Assembly (NCBI GenBank): GCA_903813345.2
Contig: CAIIXF020000001.1
Location: 36,613,366 to 36,677,365, forward strand
From: Owenia fusiformis
Lineage: Eukaryota; Annelida; Polychaeta; Sabellida; Oweniidae
Reading direction: 5' to 3'
Length of the DNA: 64,000 bases
In this document: piece by piece, positions 44,966 to 56,180 of the stretch
How positions within the stretch are numbered: position 1 is the stretch's first letter
Layout of the letters: each line of letters starts with the position of its first letter
Made by a program: the position numbers and the translations under genes
The notes under the pieces: model-generated
What the model saw: the letters and a program-made list of their open reading frames with translations, nothing else
What the model was told of the DNA's origin: nothing
Databases searched by the model: none

Positions 44966-46414
44966 ATGAGATATCAATGTATGTTAAGGGCTTTTCATGC
45001 ATGATGCACACTTTCAGAATATCTGTATGGCCTGTAAAAAATATGTTGTGCACTACAAAATGTTCTAGTTAAGAGCCTTTATGGTTTTGGTATATATGCA
45101 CATATGCATGAATTGCTAGTATATGTGCATGACTTAAAAGTTTTGTAAGCTTGTGAGGTGGATATATCACAACTGTTGTGCATGGTTCCTTACCTAATGT
45201 CATTAGAATGTACTAATATATACCTCACTTGAAACTGAAGAATTTAGACTTACTAAGTAACATTGATTTAAATTTAAATTATGTAAGATGTTAAAAGAAT
45301 TCTTAATTGCATTCATTTATTTCTTGTTCTTTGTGTTTATTTTCTGTTTATGTATCTCTTCACTTAACATATTTGTTTACTTATGTTTATGCATTTCTTT
45401 CTTTGTGCATTTATGTTTTCTTTTTCCCCTATTTTCTGTTTTCTTCTATTATTTGTTCATCTCTGTATAATTCTCTCTCTATTCTGTATTTCTTGTTATA
45501 GTATTCCTGAACATGCATTAAGAGGAGGTCAGGTCCATCGGCCAAAAAATCAAATAGATTTTCCTGAAAATTGTGTATATTCAACATAGCATTTCCTAAG
45601 CACTGGACTGTCGGACCATACCAACCAATTTTCAAATTGGCTGGTAAACACTGAAAATGTCTGACAAGCATTTTTTACAAAAAGAAATAAAAGAAATATT
45701 CTGGTATTCAATAAGTTAGTGGAATACAATGTTGTAGAACTTGAAAATACTTGAGTCAATTTTAGCATAAAATGTACTGAAAATGAACCAGCAGTCTCCT
45801 CCTTGATGGCTGATGGACCAGGTCTTGTCCTCGTAGATATCAGCCTATAAATCCTGTGTAAGGTCAACTCTGTGTAACAAAGATATGTGTGTTAATCTTG
45901 CATATTATTCAATATATACTCTTGAAATGCAATAGAACACTCTAAATCTAGGGGTTGTCTGAAAAGTATAATATTTAATACTACATGTAATACAATTTTT
46001 AGCTACTACACTGACCATCATCTCTTTTAACAACTTTCTTATAAATGCAGATCTTTTAGAATACTCGAAAAATGATTTTCACACTTTAAGGCTATCAAAA
46101 TCATTTTGATATTATTAACCATCCACATAATTGCATTGATCATGTGTAGAATTTAGTGTAAAAATATGAGACAACCCCTTCTAGAGACGCTTACTGTTTA
46201 TCTTACATGCACAATGTAAAGTCCATGTACATTATCTTGTACTTCTTATTAATGGTTGTTCAGTGTAAATGGTTTTGAAATTCCTATGTTAATACTTTAA
46301 TAGAGTACCACTTATAATATTTGCATCATTAATTAATTTAAATTGTGTATAATACTGACTGTTCAGCTTGAGTACTGCTTTGTCCACTACCTACAACTTT
46401 ATATTTACAAAATA

Positions 46415-46981
46415 CAGGGTGGTCAAAAAAAACGGAAACCCTGCATTTTCCTCATATCTTTGTCATTTTAAGAAAATACTCCCTGATATTTCACATGATT
46501 TTGTAAATCATTCAATTTCGTACCACCCTATTATATTTCATAACCATCAGACTGATAGTCACAATTTTACAGCACTTTGAACAACATGCTTCAGGTTTGG
46601 CCATCATCGCGCTGGAGGCAAACCTGCTCAGCTGTCAATGATCCAAATGCATTCCTCAGCAGATGTGGCCTGAATGATACAGATGATCTCACTTTTGAGG
46701 TCTGCAATCGTCCTGGGGTCATTATTATACACTCTATCTCTGCCATATCCCCATAGGTAGGGACATTTTGGACGACATGTGCAGGTTGGTCTTCAGCGCA
46801 AAAGTGGCCACTGGGAATGTTCCTTAAAGTGCTGTAACACGGTGACTATCAATCAGATGGTCATGAAATATGGTAGGCTGGAAGGAAATTGAGTGATGTA
46901 CAAATGTGCAATTGTATTTCTTAAAATGATAAAGATATAAGGAAAATGGTGAAAGGGTTTCCAGTTTTTTTGACCACCCTG
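46415..46981 (-). mobile_element. 567-bp mariner-type element with transposase fragment
   Basis: TIRs CAGGGTGGTCAAAAAAAACG and the inverse ending ..TTTTTTTGACCACCCTG lie between TA duplications (46413, 46982). On the minus strand the interior reads LWGYGRDRVYNNDPRTIADL then KSEIICIIQATSAEECIWI before a stop, typical of the C-terminal end of Tc1/mariner (IS630-like DDE) transposases. The N-terminal and catalytic parts are missing, so it is an internally deleted, non-autonomous copy. Confidence 0.88.
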
Positions 46982-48835
46982 TATATTAATGCCTTCAACT
47001 ATTTGGTGCATCTCAGCTTTGGAAAGGTTTGTCAAAGTACATGTATAGTTAAAACATAAAGACATTGATACCAAGTTCAAGTAATAAAATTTGTTTACAA
47101 AATCAAAAAAAATCTACCATTATAACTTTCAGGGCGCCTTGGTCAGGTGACCACTGTAATTAAGGCAGATGTGCCTCGTTGCTAAGGTATTGACCCTGTA
47201 GTTAAGGGCTGGTGTCCCTAACCCCTAAGAACATGAGTACAATATAGAGTGATACAGTAACATCCAATCTAAATGCCGTGATACAAATGAACCCCACCAG
47301 CTACCAGTGTATGAGTGAGAAAAAGAACCCAAAAAGAACAATAATATAGACTGTTTTAAGCTGATACACCATAAGACAATGCATCTCCAAAAATATTGAC
47401 AGTTATTGGCTGGTACAGATGACATGAATTATGAGAATTATAGCTGTTACTAGGTGGTACCCTACATGGGATTTTACTTCTCTGAAAATATTGACTTTAT
47501 ACACTGTATTGGATTATAGGAATTTTGACAACTTTACTCTTACACACCCATTGTAGGGGCTATGTATAAATGTACAGTGTCATGTATGTTTGTCAAAATG
47601 TTTATTGTAAAATAATGCATTTCGTAGAATCTGTATGCAACACACACAACATAAGTATGTGTGAATGTGATGAATTATTTGAAGATATTTATGTAAAAAT
47701 GTTAAAATGCATGGCACATGATGATGTCCAGTTCCAAAAGAAATTATGGATTTTGTAGAAATAGAACCAAAAGGATACTGAAGAACTCCTGTCATAAATG
47801 GGGACGCTCTCCCTGGATATCTTCTGGATATCATTTGTAATCTTGTTTCATCTTAAAGGACTTTAACTTGGATCCTTAAATACACCAAAATTAAAGAAGA
47901 TTAAAGATAATTTGTACAATCTAAAGACTGATACAATCCTTCTTCTCTCCTCTTTTTGGGGTATATGGGGTCAAAGTTAGAGACTGAGCTTTTGTAATTA
48001 GCTAGCAACATTTATGTTAATGGAAAGGTGTCATTATGCCAGAGGGTATTACTTTTAATTTAAAGAATATGTATATGGAATATGTAAATAAAAGCAATAT
48101 TTCATCAATCAAAAGATTGTAAATAGTAAGATTATTATTGAGCCTTATAATGATACCGTAAGAATGATATGCAGTTACCTTGTTAACTATAGGAGTAATT
48201 ATGCTCAAAGGCAATATAAGGTACATGTATTTGTATTATATTGTAACCATTTTACTGCAACTTAACTTTATGCATTATGAGCCATATCTTGCATATACCA
48301 TTGTTCTTTCTTTTTCCTGTCTGAAAGTTTCATTATCTTATTGGTATTTTCTCCATAGCTCTTTAGTGGACTTTCTAGAATCTTGGGCAGGATCTCTAGA
48401 TCAAATATCTAGACCCCATCCTCTATCTACTTTGCCTGAGGGTTTCAGAGGGGACCGCAAGGATTTGAAGCAAGACAATGAAAAATGGGCATTGTAGAAT
48501 CCCTTTGCCTTTCAGAGCCTTTGTCAGGATTGGATGGGGCACCTGTCTTGGCAGTAAACAAATCATATAAAGATTCATCAAAATTTGATAGAATACTCTT
48601 TATTTTTAAGACTTAATATTTAATGTGCTAAAATGCACTTCGTGAGTTTAATCAACATGCTTTCTATACAAAATATATGGTGATCAGTGGTAAAAACATT
48701 TGATTTGTCTTTCAAATGAGCAATGAATTGAATGAGCAATTATACTTGAAAGAAGGCATTGAACCATCTGGTGCATTTTACTGCATTATGTAATCCTGCC
48801 TATGTTCCTCTGTTTCTTCATTAGGTGCTGTTGGG

Positions 48836-49070
48836 GCAGGGGCATAGCCAGCTTTCAGTCTGGGGGGGTGCGATCGCCAAAAAAATTAGGTTTTCAGTCG
48901 GGGGGGGTGCGATTGTGGCATAAACAACCTAAAAAATTAAGATTTATCTTGATACAAAATTGAAGCAACTCTTCAAAGATTCAAATAAAAAGCATTTTAA
49001 ACCTCTTTTCTTCCTATATCTCATGGGTATATTTTTATGGGGGATGCGATCGCACCTGGCTACCCCTATG
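48836..49070. mobile_element. MITE with CATAGCCAG / GCGATCGC ends
   Basis: 'gcatagccag..gggggggtgcgatcgcc' at the left and 'gatgcgatcgcacctggctacccc' at the right are inverted. It is flanked by a 17-bp direct repeat, tcattaggtgctgttgg, at 48818-48834 and 49085-49101. Confidence 0.7.
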
Positions 49071-50386
49071 TGGTGTGTATATTGTCATTAGGTGCTGTTG
49101 GTGTTTATGTTGTTTTTATTTCTGCTTTTCAGGTCATGCAGTGGAAATTATGAAGACATAGACTGTGACTAATGAGTCAGCAGATTTGCCCTATCTGCTA
49201 CTAGTTCTAATCTTATATCGGGGACATTCTTTAGCTTCATGTCTTTGCTTAACATGCATTTTGAACATTGGCCAAACAAATAATGGCACCATACAAACAA
49301 AATCAGAAAATCAATGAATAAATCTTTTTGAACTTAGCTTTATTATAGAATAGAAGTACAAAAAAAGTAATTAAAAATCAACAGGAGTATGTGTATAAGG
49401 TATACACTGCATATAGTAAGTTTCACTACAACTTCATATAATTCAAAATGGACTATTTCTCCTGTGGTTATCTCTTTGTATCAGTGTCTGTAAAAATGAT
49501 GGATTGGTTATGAAGAATTAATATTCTATATACACTCATGAGGTAGTGACATCTATAGTAATAATCTCATATAAAGTGTACTCATGACAAGGCAGATGAA
49601 ATCATAGATATTGAGAATGGTAAAATTGCAAGCAACAATTAAGATTTTCTAACCAATGTGACCTTTTTCTAACCAATGTGACCTTCACTAATCAAATTAT
49701 AATATTTCAAAAAATATCAATGATATCTTGTCATAAAGTCTTTGAGGATTTTATACAGGTTTACTTAAAACCTGAATGTGTGATGAGAACATTTTGCATC
49801 AATTCTCAGTATAATACCAGTGAAGCCAAAGTATTAAATTTGCATATACATGTACATATTTATTACTTTGGAGCAAAAATGAAAAGCTATGAAGTTTTGA
49901 GATTTTTAGGAAAGAGGCATGACAAGGAATGATCCTGGACAAACAAAGATACTAAATCAATAAGTCTTTAGAATATTGCTCTTTGGATCTGTTTTACATT
50001 TTATAATCATCTAAACATGGGTTGCATATTCAAAAAGTTATATATAATTCGCTGGGCACATTTGCTTAATTTGTTTTTATTTTTGTTTGTTTTGATTAGT
50101 ATTCATTAGTATTTTTCTGTTTTGTTTCCCCATCTTTCCATTAAATCACATTCAACACAAGAAAGAGTGAATCCAGAATCATGGTTGAACTTTCTTTTTT
50201 CAGAATGTCATTCTTCATATTCTTTAATTTTTTAAATAAAAGTTTATTTGTTGACTTCTCTTTCCACCCTCATAAACAGTGGTTGCTCAGTGGTGACCTT
50301 GCATGTTTCATGTAGGCTATTCTACAATATCAAACCTTCCTTTATAGGCCTATTTAAAAGGGGAATATATTAAGTTATAAATGGTA

Positions 50387-50589
50387 CAGGGTGACTCAAA
50401 TAATCCCACCCACTAATTTAGGAATAACTTTCCTGATTATGAAGGGATCTTAATTTCCAAGTTGTTGATGCTATGCAAGTAGCCAATCTTTAATCCACCG
50501 AACACTATCTTCAAATAAAAATCATGAAGATTCCTTCATTATTGATAGTTATTCTAAAATAAGTGTTTGGCATTTTTTGTGTCACCCTC
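50387..50589. mobile_element. about 200-bp mariner-type MITE
   Basis: TA-CAGGGTGACTCAAATAATC at the left and ..TTTTTTGTGTCACCCTC-TA at the right. The ends have drifted, so it is an older copy. Confidence 0.65.
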
Positions 50590-53270
50590 TATATGTTATA
50601 TGCTAAAGTATGATGTATTGTGATGTTGGTACTACAATATAACAAAGATGTGTACCATTGGACATTAATATGTATGTTTATATTTTTGTATTTTGTGTCT
50701 ACAGTAGTCTTGCATCAAGTCAAGTGGAACAGAAAGAAGGGGGTAATACTTGGGCTTTATACAAGACTATAGGAAGTGGTCTTTATCATCGCACCAGTCA
50801 TCCTAATTATCACACAAAGAGTTTCCAGTTGTTCCGATCCGAGATATGCTTCATACATTTCACTCATCATGTGAATATTTTTCAGAACAATAATTGCTTT
50901 TATATTCAAAATGATTCTTTCCGAGAAAACCTGTATATTTAAACCGTTTAGGATGATAGTTTGAGAAGTTGGACCATTTCTTCTATGTATGTTCAATGTT
51001 CATACATATATTTATGTATTCTATAAGATAAGGAAAAGCCAGGTGTTTAATGTGCAGTATGACATATTGTATTTGTCATTATTTTATTCTTTTAGTTTGT
51101 ACATCTAGTTATTATTTATTTTCCGATGGTCTTCCAAGCAAGGTCACTTACACACAGTCATTGTGTATTAAATGTATTATAACTGATATGTGCATTTACA
51201 TCATAGTATAATGTACACAAATTGTAATTGAATTGTAACATGATCATAATACAAATGTGTTTGTAATTTATTAAAATAAAAGTTATTGTATTATACTCAA
51301 AATGTATCATTTTCATGTGTTTTTTAAGTATTTTGGGTTAAACAGATTATAAGTTTGAAATTGAATTGTCTTTTTGGTGACCTACTGTAATGGGGATGGT
51401 ATTGCACCAAACCTTTTACATGTTTTCACTTTGTTGTCCAAAAATTAGGTTATTCTGACCTTTATATTTCAAAATATAGGTCATTCTATTAACATGTATA
51501 AAATGACTTTTTGGAGGAAAAATCACTCTTCACATCATTTCAACCAGCTTTCTTTATCAAAAAGCAATGCCCTTAAACTATTGATTGTTTTAATGCCACT
51601 ATAAAATAGTAATGCATCAAATATATCCCATGTCTCTTTAGGGTGAATCCTGTCACAGGTTGAAATCCATTGTTCGGGAAGAAAACTATATTTGTATACA
51701 ACCTTTTTAACAAATCAGAATGGTTCATCAATGTTCCTTGATCCATGAGAGGGTTTAGGTCTTTCATATTAGATCATGTATCTGTCATGTTGTATACATA
51801 TTGTACGTTTAGTTACTAAAATAAGATAGCCAAACAAAAACCTGGGGGATATGAAAATTCTCACGAAAGCTTTTCTTTCAAAATGTTGAACCGACTTAGA
51901 ATAGTTTTGTGACCTCATGATACAGTTATGCACTTAAATTTTGAATAAAGTTTTGAATGGATGTCTATGTTCGTAAAGACACTAAGACAGATGGCCATAG
52001 ACCTGGAAGTATGAATTGTCTTCAATATATTCAATTACATTCTTTCATTCATATAGGAATTCTGCATTTTGTGAATTATTTACATCTCAGTGTGAGGAAC
52101 TCAGGCACTCGGCTTATTTTACTTGCTCAATGTTTATGTATTTTTATGTGAATTTGAATTCATCTTTTAACATAACATTAAGCATTTTATACATGGGCAA
52201 TGTAAGGATAAATACATCATTATAATAATATCCGATCATCAAGTACATAAAAAATCTGGGATGTTGTCATTAAAGATAATCAACAACATTTTAAGATAAA
52301 TATGTTGTATTTCCTATCAACATAATACATACATGTAAATAAAAATAAGTTTTCATTTTCATATGTGTAAGATCAGGAAAAATTGAATTGTAATTTAAAA
52401 GTAGTTTAATCCACTGGTCTTATATTCTGATATTAATTGCATTTATATCAGTTATATCCAATGTGCACTTTTACTTTGTTAGTCTTGTATTGTTTCAAGT
52501 CTCCCTTTGCCCTCTCAATTACTTCACCAGTGGATGTGAGATATATTCACGTGGGAATTACAAGGGCTTGAAATAAGACAACCATATTCATATACAATTT
52601 TGACTTTATATACATGAGTTGTGTTTTAGCTATGTTTATCATACTGTAGTCAATTCTACTACTGCACTGTATTGACACACTGGCACTCTACAAATCATAT
52701 TCTTGAGTCGTATCTTCCCCCTCATACCACCCCTGTCCTCTCATAAACATATAAGATGGGGGAGGGGCATTTAGGATCTGGTGGGACTTCTTATTGAAAT
52801 CTACATGTATGTCTTTGTAATGTGCTTCACTTGTTTTTGTCCCATGGTTGTGGTAATGCATATCAGATGTTATCATTAGCCAAAATAAGCTGTTCAGATA
52901 TGATTTTCATTGATTTGTGAATACTACCATCTTCCTTCACTCAGTTTTTGTGTGAACGCAGTGAAGACTGAGCGTTCGGAGGTGGAATATTACATGTGTC
53001 TGTTGATTCAGTCACTTGAGACAGGGGAAATTATTTTTAGATGGGAAAAGACATATCAATGAAAAATCTGAGGTTATCCTTAATAAAATACAGAAAAAAT
53101 AGTGCTTGAGAAGTCTGCCCCAGAAAATAGTTGTGGGGTACAGTTTGTATATTCATTTCATGTTTGGTCATGGCAGTCGCAATCTCATTCATCATTTTCG
53201 AAGCCACTGTGAATTTCACAAGAAAAGTCTAAGTAGAAGCTGATATGTTTTTTGAGATTGCTAGTGCTTT

Positions 53271-54827
53271 TTAAAAATGAGAACCTGTTTTGTCGTGAAT
53301 GTCATGGTAGATAGGATTAGCTGCAGCATTAGCATAAATATTCACCTCCTGGCTGGTTCTAGCCCTGATAGATCCTGTCAGTTTCTTTAGAGGACTCTCT
53401 TTCTTAGGAATTAGAGGAGCATCATATTGAATCTCCTTCCTCAACGACTCAAAGTTATCATTATAGCTTGTAGATGGCACTATCATTTCTCTGTTACTCT
53501 TTTTGTTGTTTCCAGCAATCTCTGCTAATAGTTCACCAGCATTGTTTTTTCGTTGTGATTTATACAAAACTTCAACGTTATTGTCACTTGTCTGAGCAGA
53601 AAGCATGTCATAACTCCACCAAAGTTTTGTATTTTCACGATCATCCTCAGGACGACCTTTGTTTTTCATTAGAGACATCTTTTTACCATAGACATCTTCG
53701 GTGCCTATTTTAGTGTCTGCATAGCTGTAATTATGCAGTGAACTTCCATATCGTTTAGGCTTATGAGCCCCAGAGAGTGATTTATCCAGCTTCTTTTTCA
53801 ATGCGATGCCCCCTCTGCTTGACTGCCTAGGAGGCAGTGGTACGGGTTTAGCGGGTCTTTGCTGCTTCATATGAGGTTGCGTGATGGTACGTCTCCTTGT
53901 TGTGCCATCATCACCTATCCCAGAGTCCTCCTCAACATCACTATCAATATACTGTCCAAAATCATCTCCATCATATTGTTGATAGATATTTGTGCCACCT
54001 GCTTTATTCTCATCATCGCTCTCACTTGAAAATTCCATCACTTCTTCTTCAATTTCATATCCTTCCTTGTCTGGTGCTTTATTTCGCACCATTTTGTTTT
54101 TTCTCGGAGGAGGTACTGGTGTTGTATCGTCACTTGTTACAGGTCCTCCTGTTAAATTCTCTTTGTCCCTTTCAGATAATTCATAGGCATCCTCTTTATA
54201 TAGATCCTCATTTGACGTCACATTTTCACCATCATTGTCAATTTCTGGTTCAGTAAATATGGACATAAAAGCAGGGACATTCCGGTTCACTCTATTGTGC
54301 TCTGATTCACGTGTTTGTTTATCCTCAAAAATTGGGTTATATTTTGAACTGCTTGACATACTGCTGAGAAATCCATTCATATCTGGAAAACCATTTCCAC
54401 TCACATTTGGGAACCCTTCATCATAGTCTGAATCACCATCCCTATCATTGTGGTTAAAGTCTGTAGGAGGCATCCTTTGTATTCCAGGGAGAATGCCTTC
54501 TACCCCTGTGCCATCTATACCAGTATCATCATGTTGTTTTTCATAGTTCCCATATTGCGATGGAGCCTGGGGGGCTGGACCTTTACCATGAGCTCCTAGC
54601 AGTTTACGGTCTGCTAACTGGGCAAAGGACTTCTTCTTATATTCTGGGTTTTTCTGGGTAACATCAAAATCTGGGTGTGATAGAATTTGAAGTTTAGCAT
54701 CTACAACTTCTGTTGTTTCAACATCTTCTTTTTGTTTAGCTTTGCCATCATAGTCACTGTACTTGAACTTTCCAGCCTTTCCACCACCAAAAATGTCCTT
54801 AACATGTGGTATTTTTCTTTCAGTCAT
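53271..54827 (-). CDS. 518-residue disordered protein with SH3-ligand and NPxY motifs
   Basis: ATG at 54827-54825, TAA at 53273-53271, all in one exon whose acceptor (cttttcag|GATAG) is at 54872. An in-frame TAA just upstream supports this ATG. Family not recognised. The start MTERKIPHVKDIFGGGKAGK is followed by YSDYDGKAK and HPDFDVTQKNPEYKKKSFAQ. The middle is acidic and Ser-rich; proline motifs PVPPPRKNK and KPVPLPPRQ look like SH3 ligands. The C-terminus has IYANAAANPIYHDI, an NPxY-type motif usable by PTB domains or tyrosine kinases. No signal peptide or membrane segment is seen, so it may be a cytoplasmic adaptor; that is inference. A single clean 1.5 kb frame makes a real gene very likely. 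Confidence 0.85.
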   Translation of the reverse strand: MTERKIPHVKDIFGGGKAGKFKYSDYDGKAKQKEDVETTEVVDAKLQILSHPDFDVTQKNPEYKKKSFAQLADRKLLGAHGKGPAPQAPSQYGNYEKQHDDTGIDGTGVEGILPGIQRMPPTDFNHNDRDGDSDYDEGFPNVSGNGFPDMNGFLSSMSSSSKYNPIFEDKQTRESEHNRVNRNVPAFMSIFTEPEIDNDGENVTSNEDLYKEDAYELSERDKENLTGGPVTSDDTTPVPPPRKNKMVRNKAPDKEGYEIEEEVMEFSSESDDENKAGGTNIYQQYDGDDFGQYIDSDVEEDSGIGDDGTTRRRTITQPHMKQQRPAKPVPLPPRQSSRGGIALKKKLDKSLSGAHKPKRYGSSLHNYSYADTKIGTEDVYGKKMSLMKNKGRPEDDRENTKLWWSYDMLSAQTSDNNVEVLYKSQRKNNAGELLAEIAGNNKKSNREMIVPSTSYNDNFESLRKEIQYDAPLIPKKESPLKKLTGSIRARTSQEVNIYANAAANPIYHDIHDKTGSHF

Positions 54828-56098
54828 CTTTACTTTTGATTAGTATGTCATGTATTAGAAGTCAGTCTATCCTGAAAAGATATAAAAGTTCAGTTACACA
54901 TCTTTTATTAATACCAGTATATTTAAATATCAAAGTTTATTTTGTCAAAAGCAAAATAATTCAATTTACTATGTACATGTAGCTTATTATATTTGCAATA
55001 TATCACCTGATGTTCAAATGAAATGTCTAAGTGCTAAGGATTAGATTTTTCCAAGGATGAAGAAAAGATCAAGTACTTAACAAGGACTCAATCCTCAATG
55101 TAAAAAATGAAAGTGCTTGTGTGTATGATTCCCTAGTTTGGAAATGTATGGCTAAGATTTACTTGTATGACCTGAGTTGCTATTTAATCGGCTTTTTGAG
55201 AGAGTAAGAGCATTAGCTGACAAGTTTTTCTTTTGCGATATACAAACACTGTGACTGCATATAAAACTTTAATATTGCAATTTATATGCCTGTTTTTTTA
55301 TGGTTCAATTCAACTAGTGTTAGTGTATTGAAGTATTTGAAGGCCTTATATTAAATACTCGTAAGTTATAGTACTTTCATCTTTTAAACTTAAAAGTTGA
55401 TTTGCCTGTTTTAAATCAGTGAAGAGGAACCCCTGTTAAAATGTACTTGTAGTCCTCAACATATTAAAAACATTAATAAGATATTAAAATACATTTAAAT
55501 TCAAAATTCAAAGCAAAAATGCATTACCAAATAATCAACCTCGATTAGTATTTCATGTTAACTAAAGTTAAGTTGTCAACAATTATATTTATTACGTACT
55601 TGCTGTCATCCTATATTACAACTGTTAAATGTAATACTACATGTATTAAAATAACCCTGACTTGGAACAGTGTGAGGACATTTAAACTCTAGTATTTCAA
55701 TAAAGGGAGTTCACTTAAACAAAACCATTAGTCATATATACCAGATATAGTTTATGATTTCATAAAAATATGGGATGTATCATAAACCACTTTTTAATTT
55801 GGATACTTATTTTTAAAAGTTTCATATTTTGATATTTTAATGGAGCGTGTAGCATAGAAATGAATGGGACTATGAAAATATTGGTAAAAATGAATATATT
55901 TTTCAGTATATTTTCAAAATATCAATGTACTGGTTTACTGTATGATATGATTGAAAGGAAATCAGATTCATGATTGACACTTTTATTTAGTTATGGATTA
56001 ATTTAACAACATATTTGTATAATAATCCATTAAAACACATACTTAATTCATTGATTTTGTTTAATCCTATCTATAATTGCTAAAAACTATTGATTTAC

Positions 56099-56180
56099 CT
56101 TTGAAAACCTCCAGATGTCCGCATCATGTCTCCACCCATCTTTAAGCAGTCATATTTAACGCCCTATAGCCTCAGTAACC
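56099..56180 (-). other. probable 5' non-coding exon with a uORF
   Basis: On the minus strand acceptor tttctacatag|GGTTAC and donor TTTTCAAAG|GTAAAT bound an 82-bp segment. Spliced to 54871 it contains an upstream frame MGGDMMRTSGGFQRID that crosses the junction and stops at TGA before the main ATG. Splicing is inferred only from site consensus. Confidence 0.45.

Larger units (their letters stand above)
44966..53270. other. KEAP1 3' flank and intergenic region
   Basis: No protein gene is recognised on either strand. Candidate poly(A) signals (AATAAA) occur near 45686, 48087 and 51275; which one KEAP1 uses cannot be told. Elements lie at 46415-46981, 48836-49070 and 50387-50589. The rest is AT-rich with no visible structure. 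Confidence 0.55.

Noticed and set aside
45288-45589. Leu/Phe/Cys-rich 60-68 codon frames
   Set aside because: They reflect a T-rich low-complexity stretch; no start context, domain or splice support.
45429-45867. Minus-strand frames of 80 and 105 codons
   Set aside because: Two overlapping frames with no known motif in the KEAP1 3' flank; probably chance.
47125-47210. Possible tRNA-derived SINE head (gcgccttggtcaggtgacc)
   Set aside because: I could not fold a cloverleaf or find A and B boxes with correct spacing.
47570-47834. Overlapping + and - strand short frames
   Set aside because: No splice sites, motifs or codon bias; chance frames.
53474-54426. + strand frames of 63-119 codons
   Set aside because: Antisense shadows of the 518-codon minus-strand gene.
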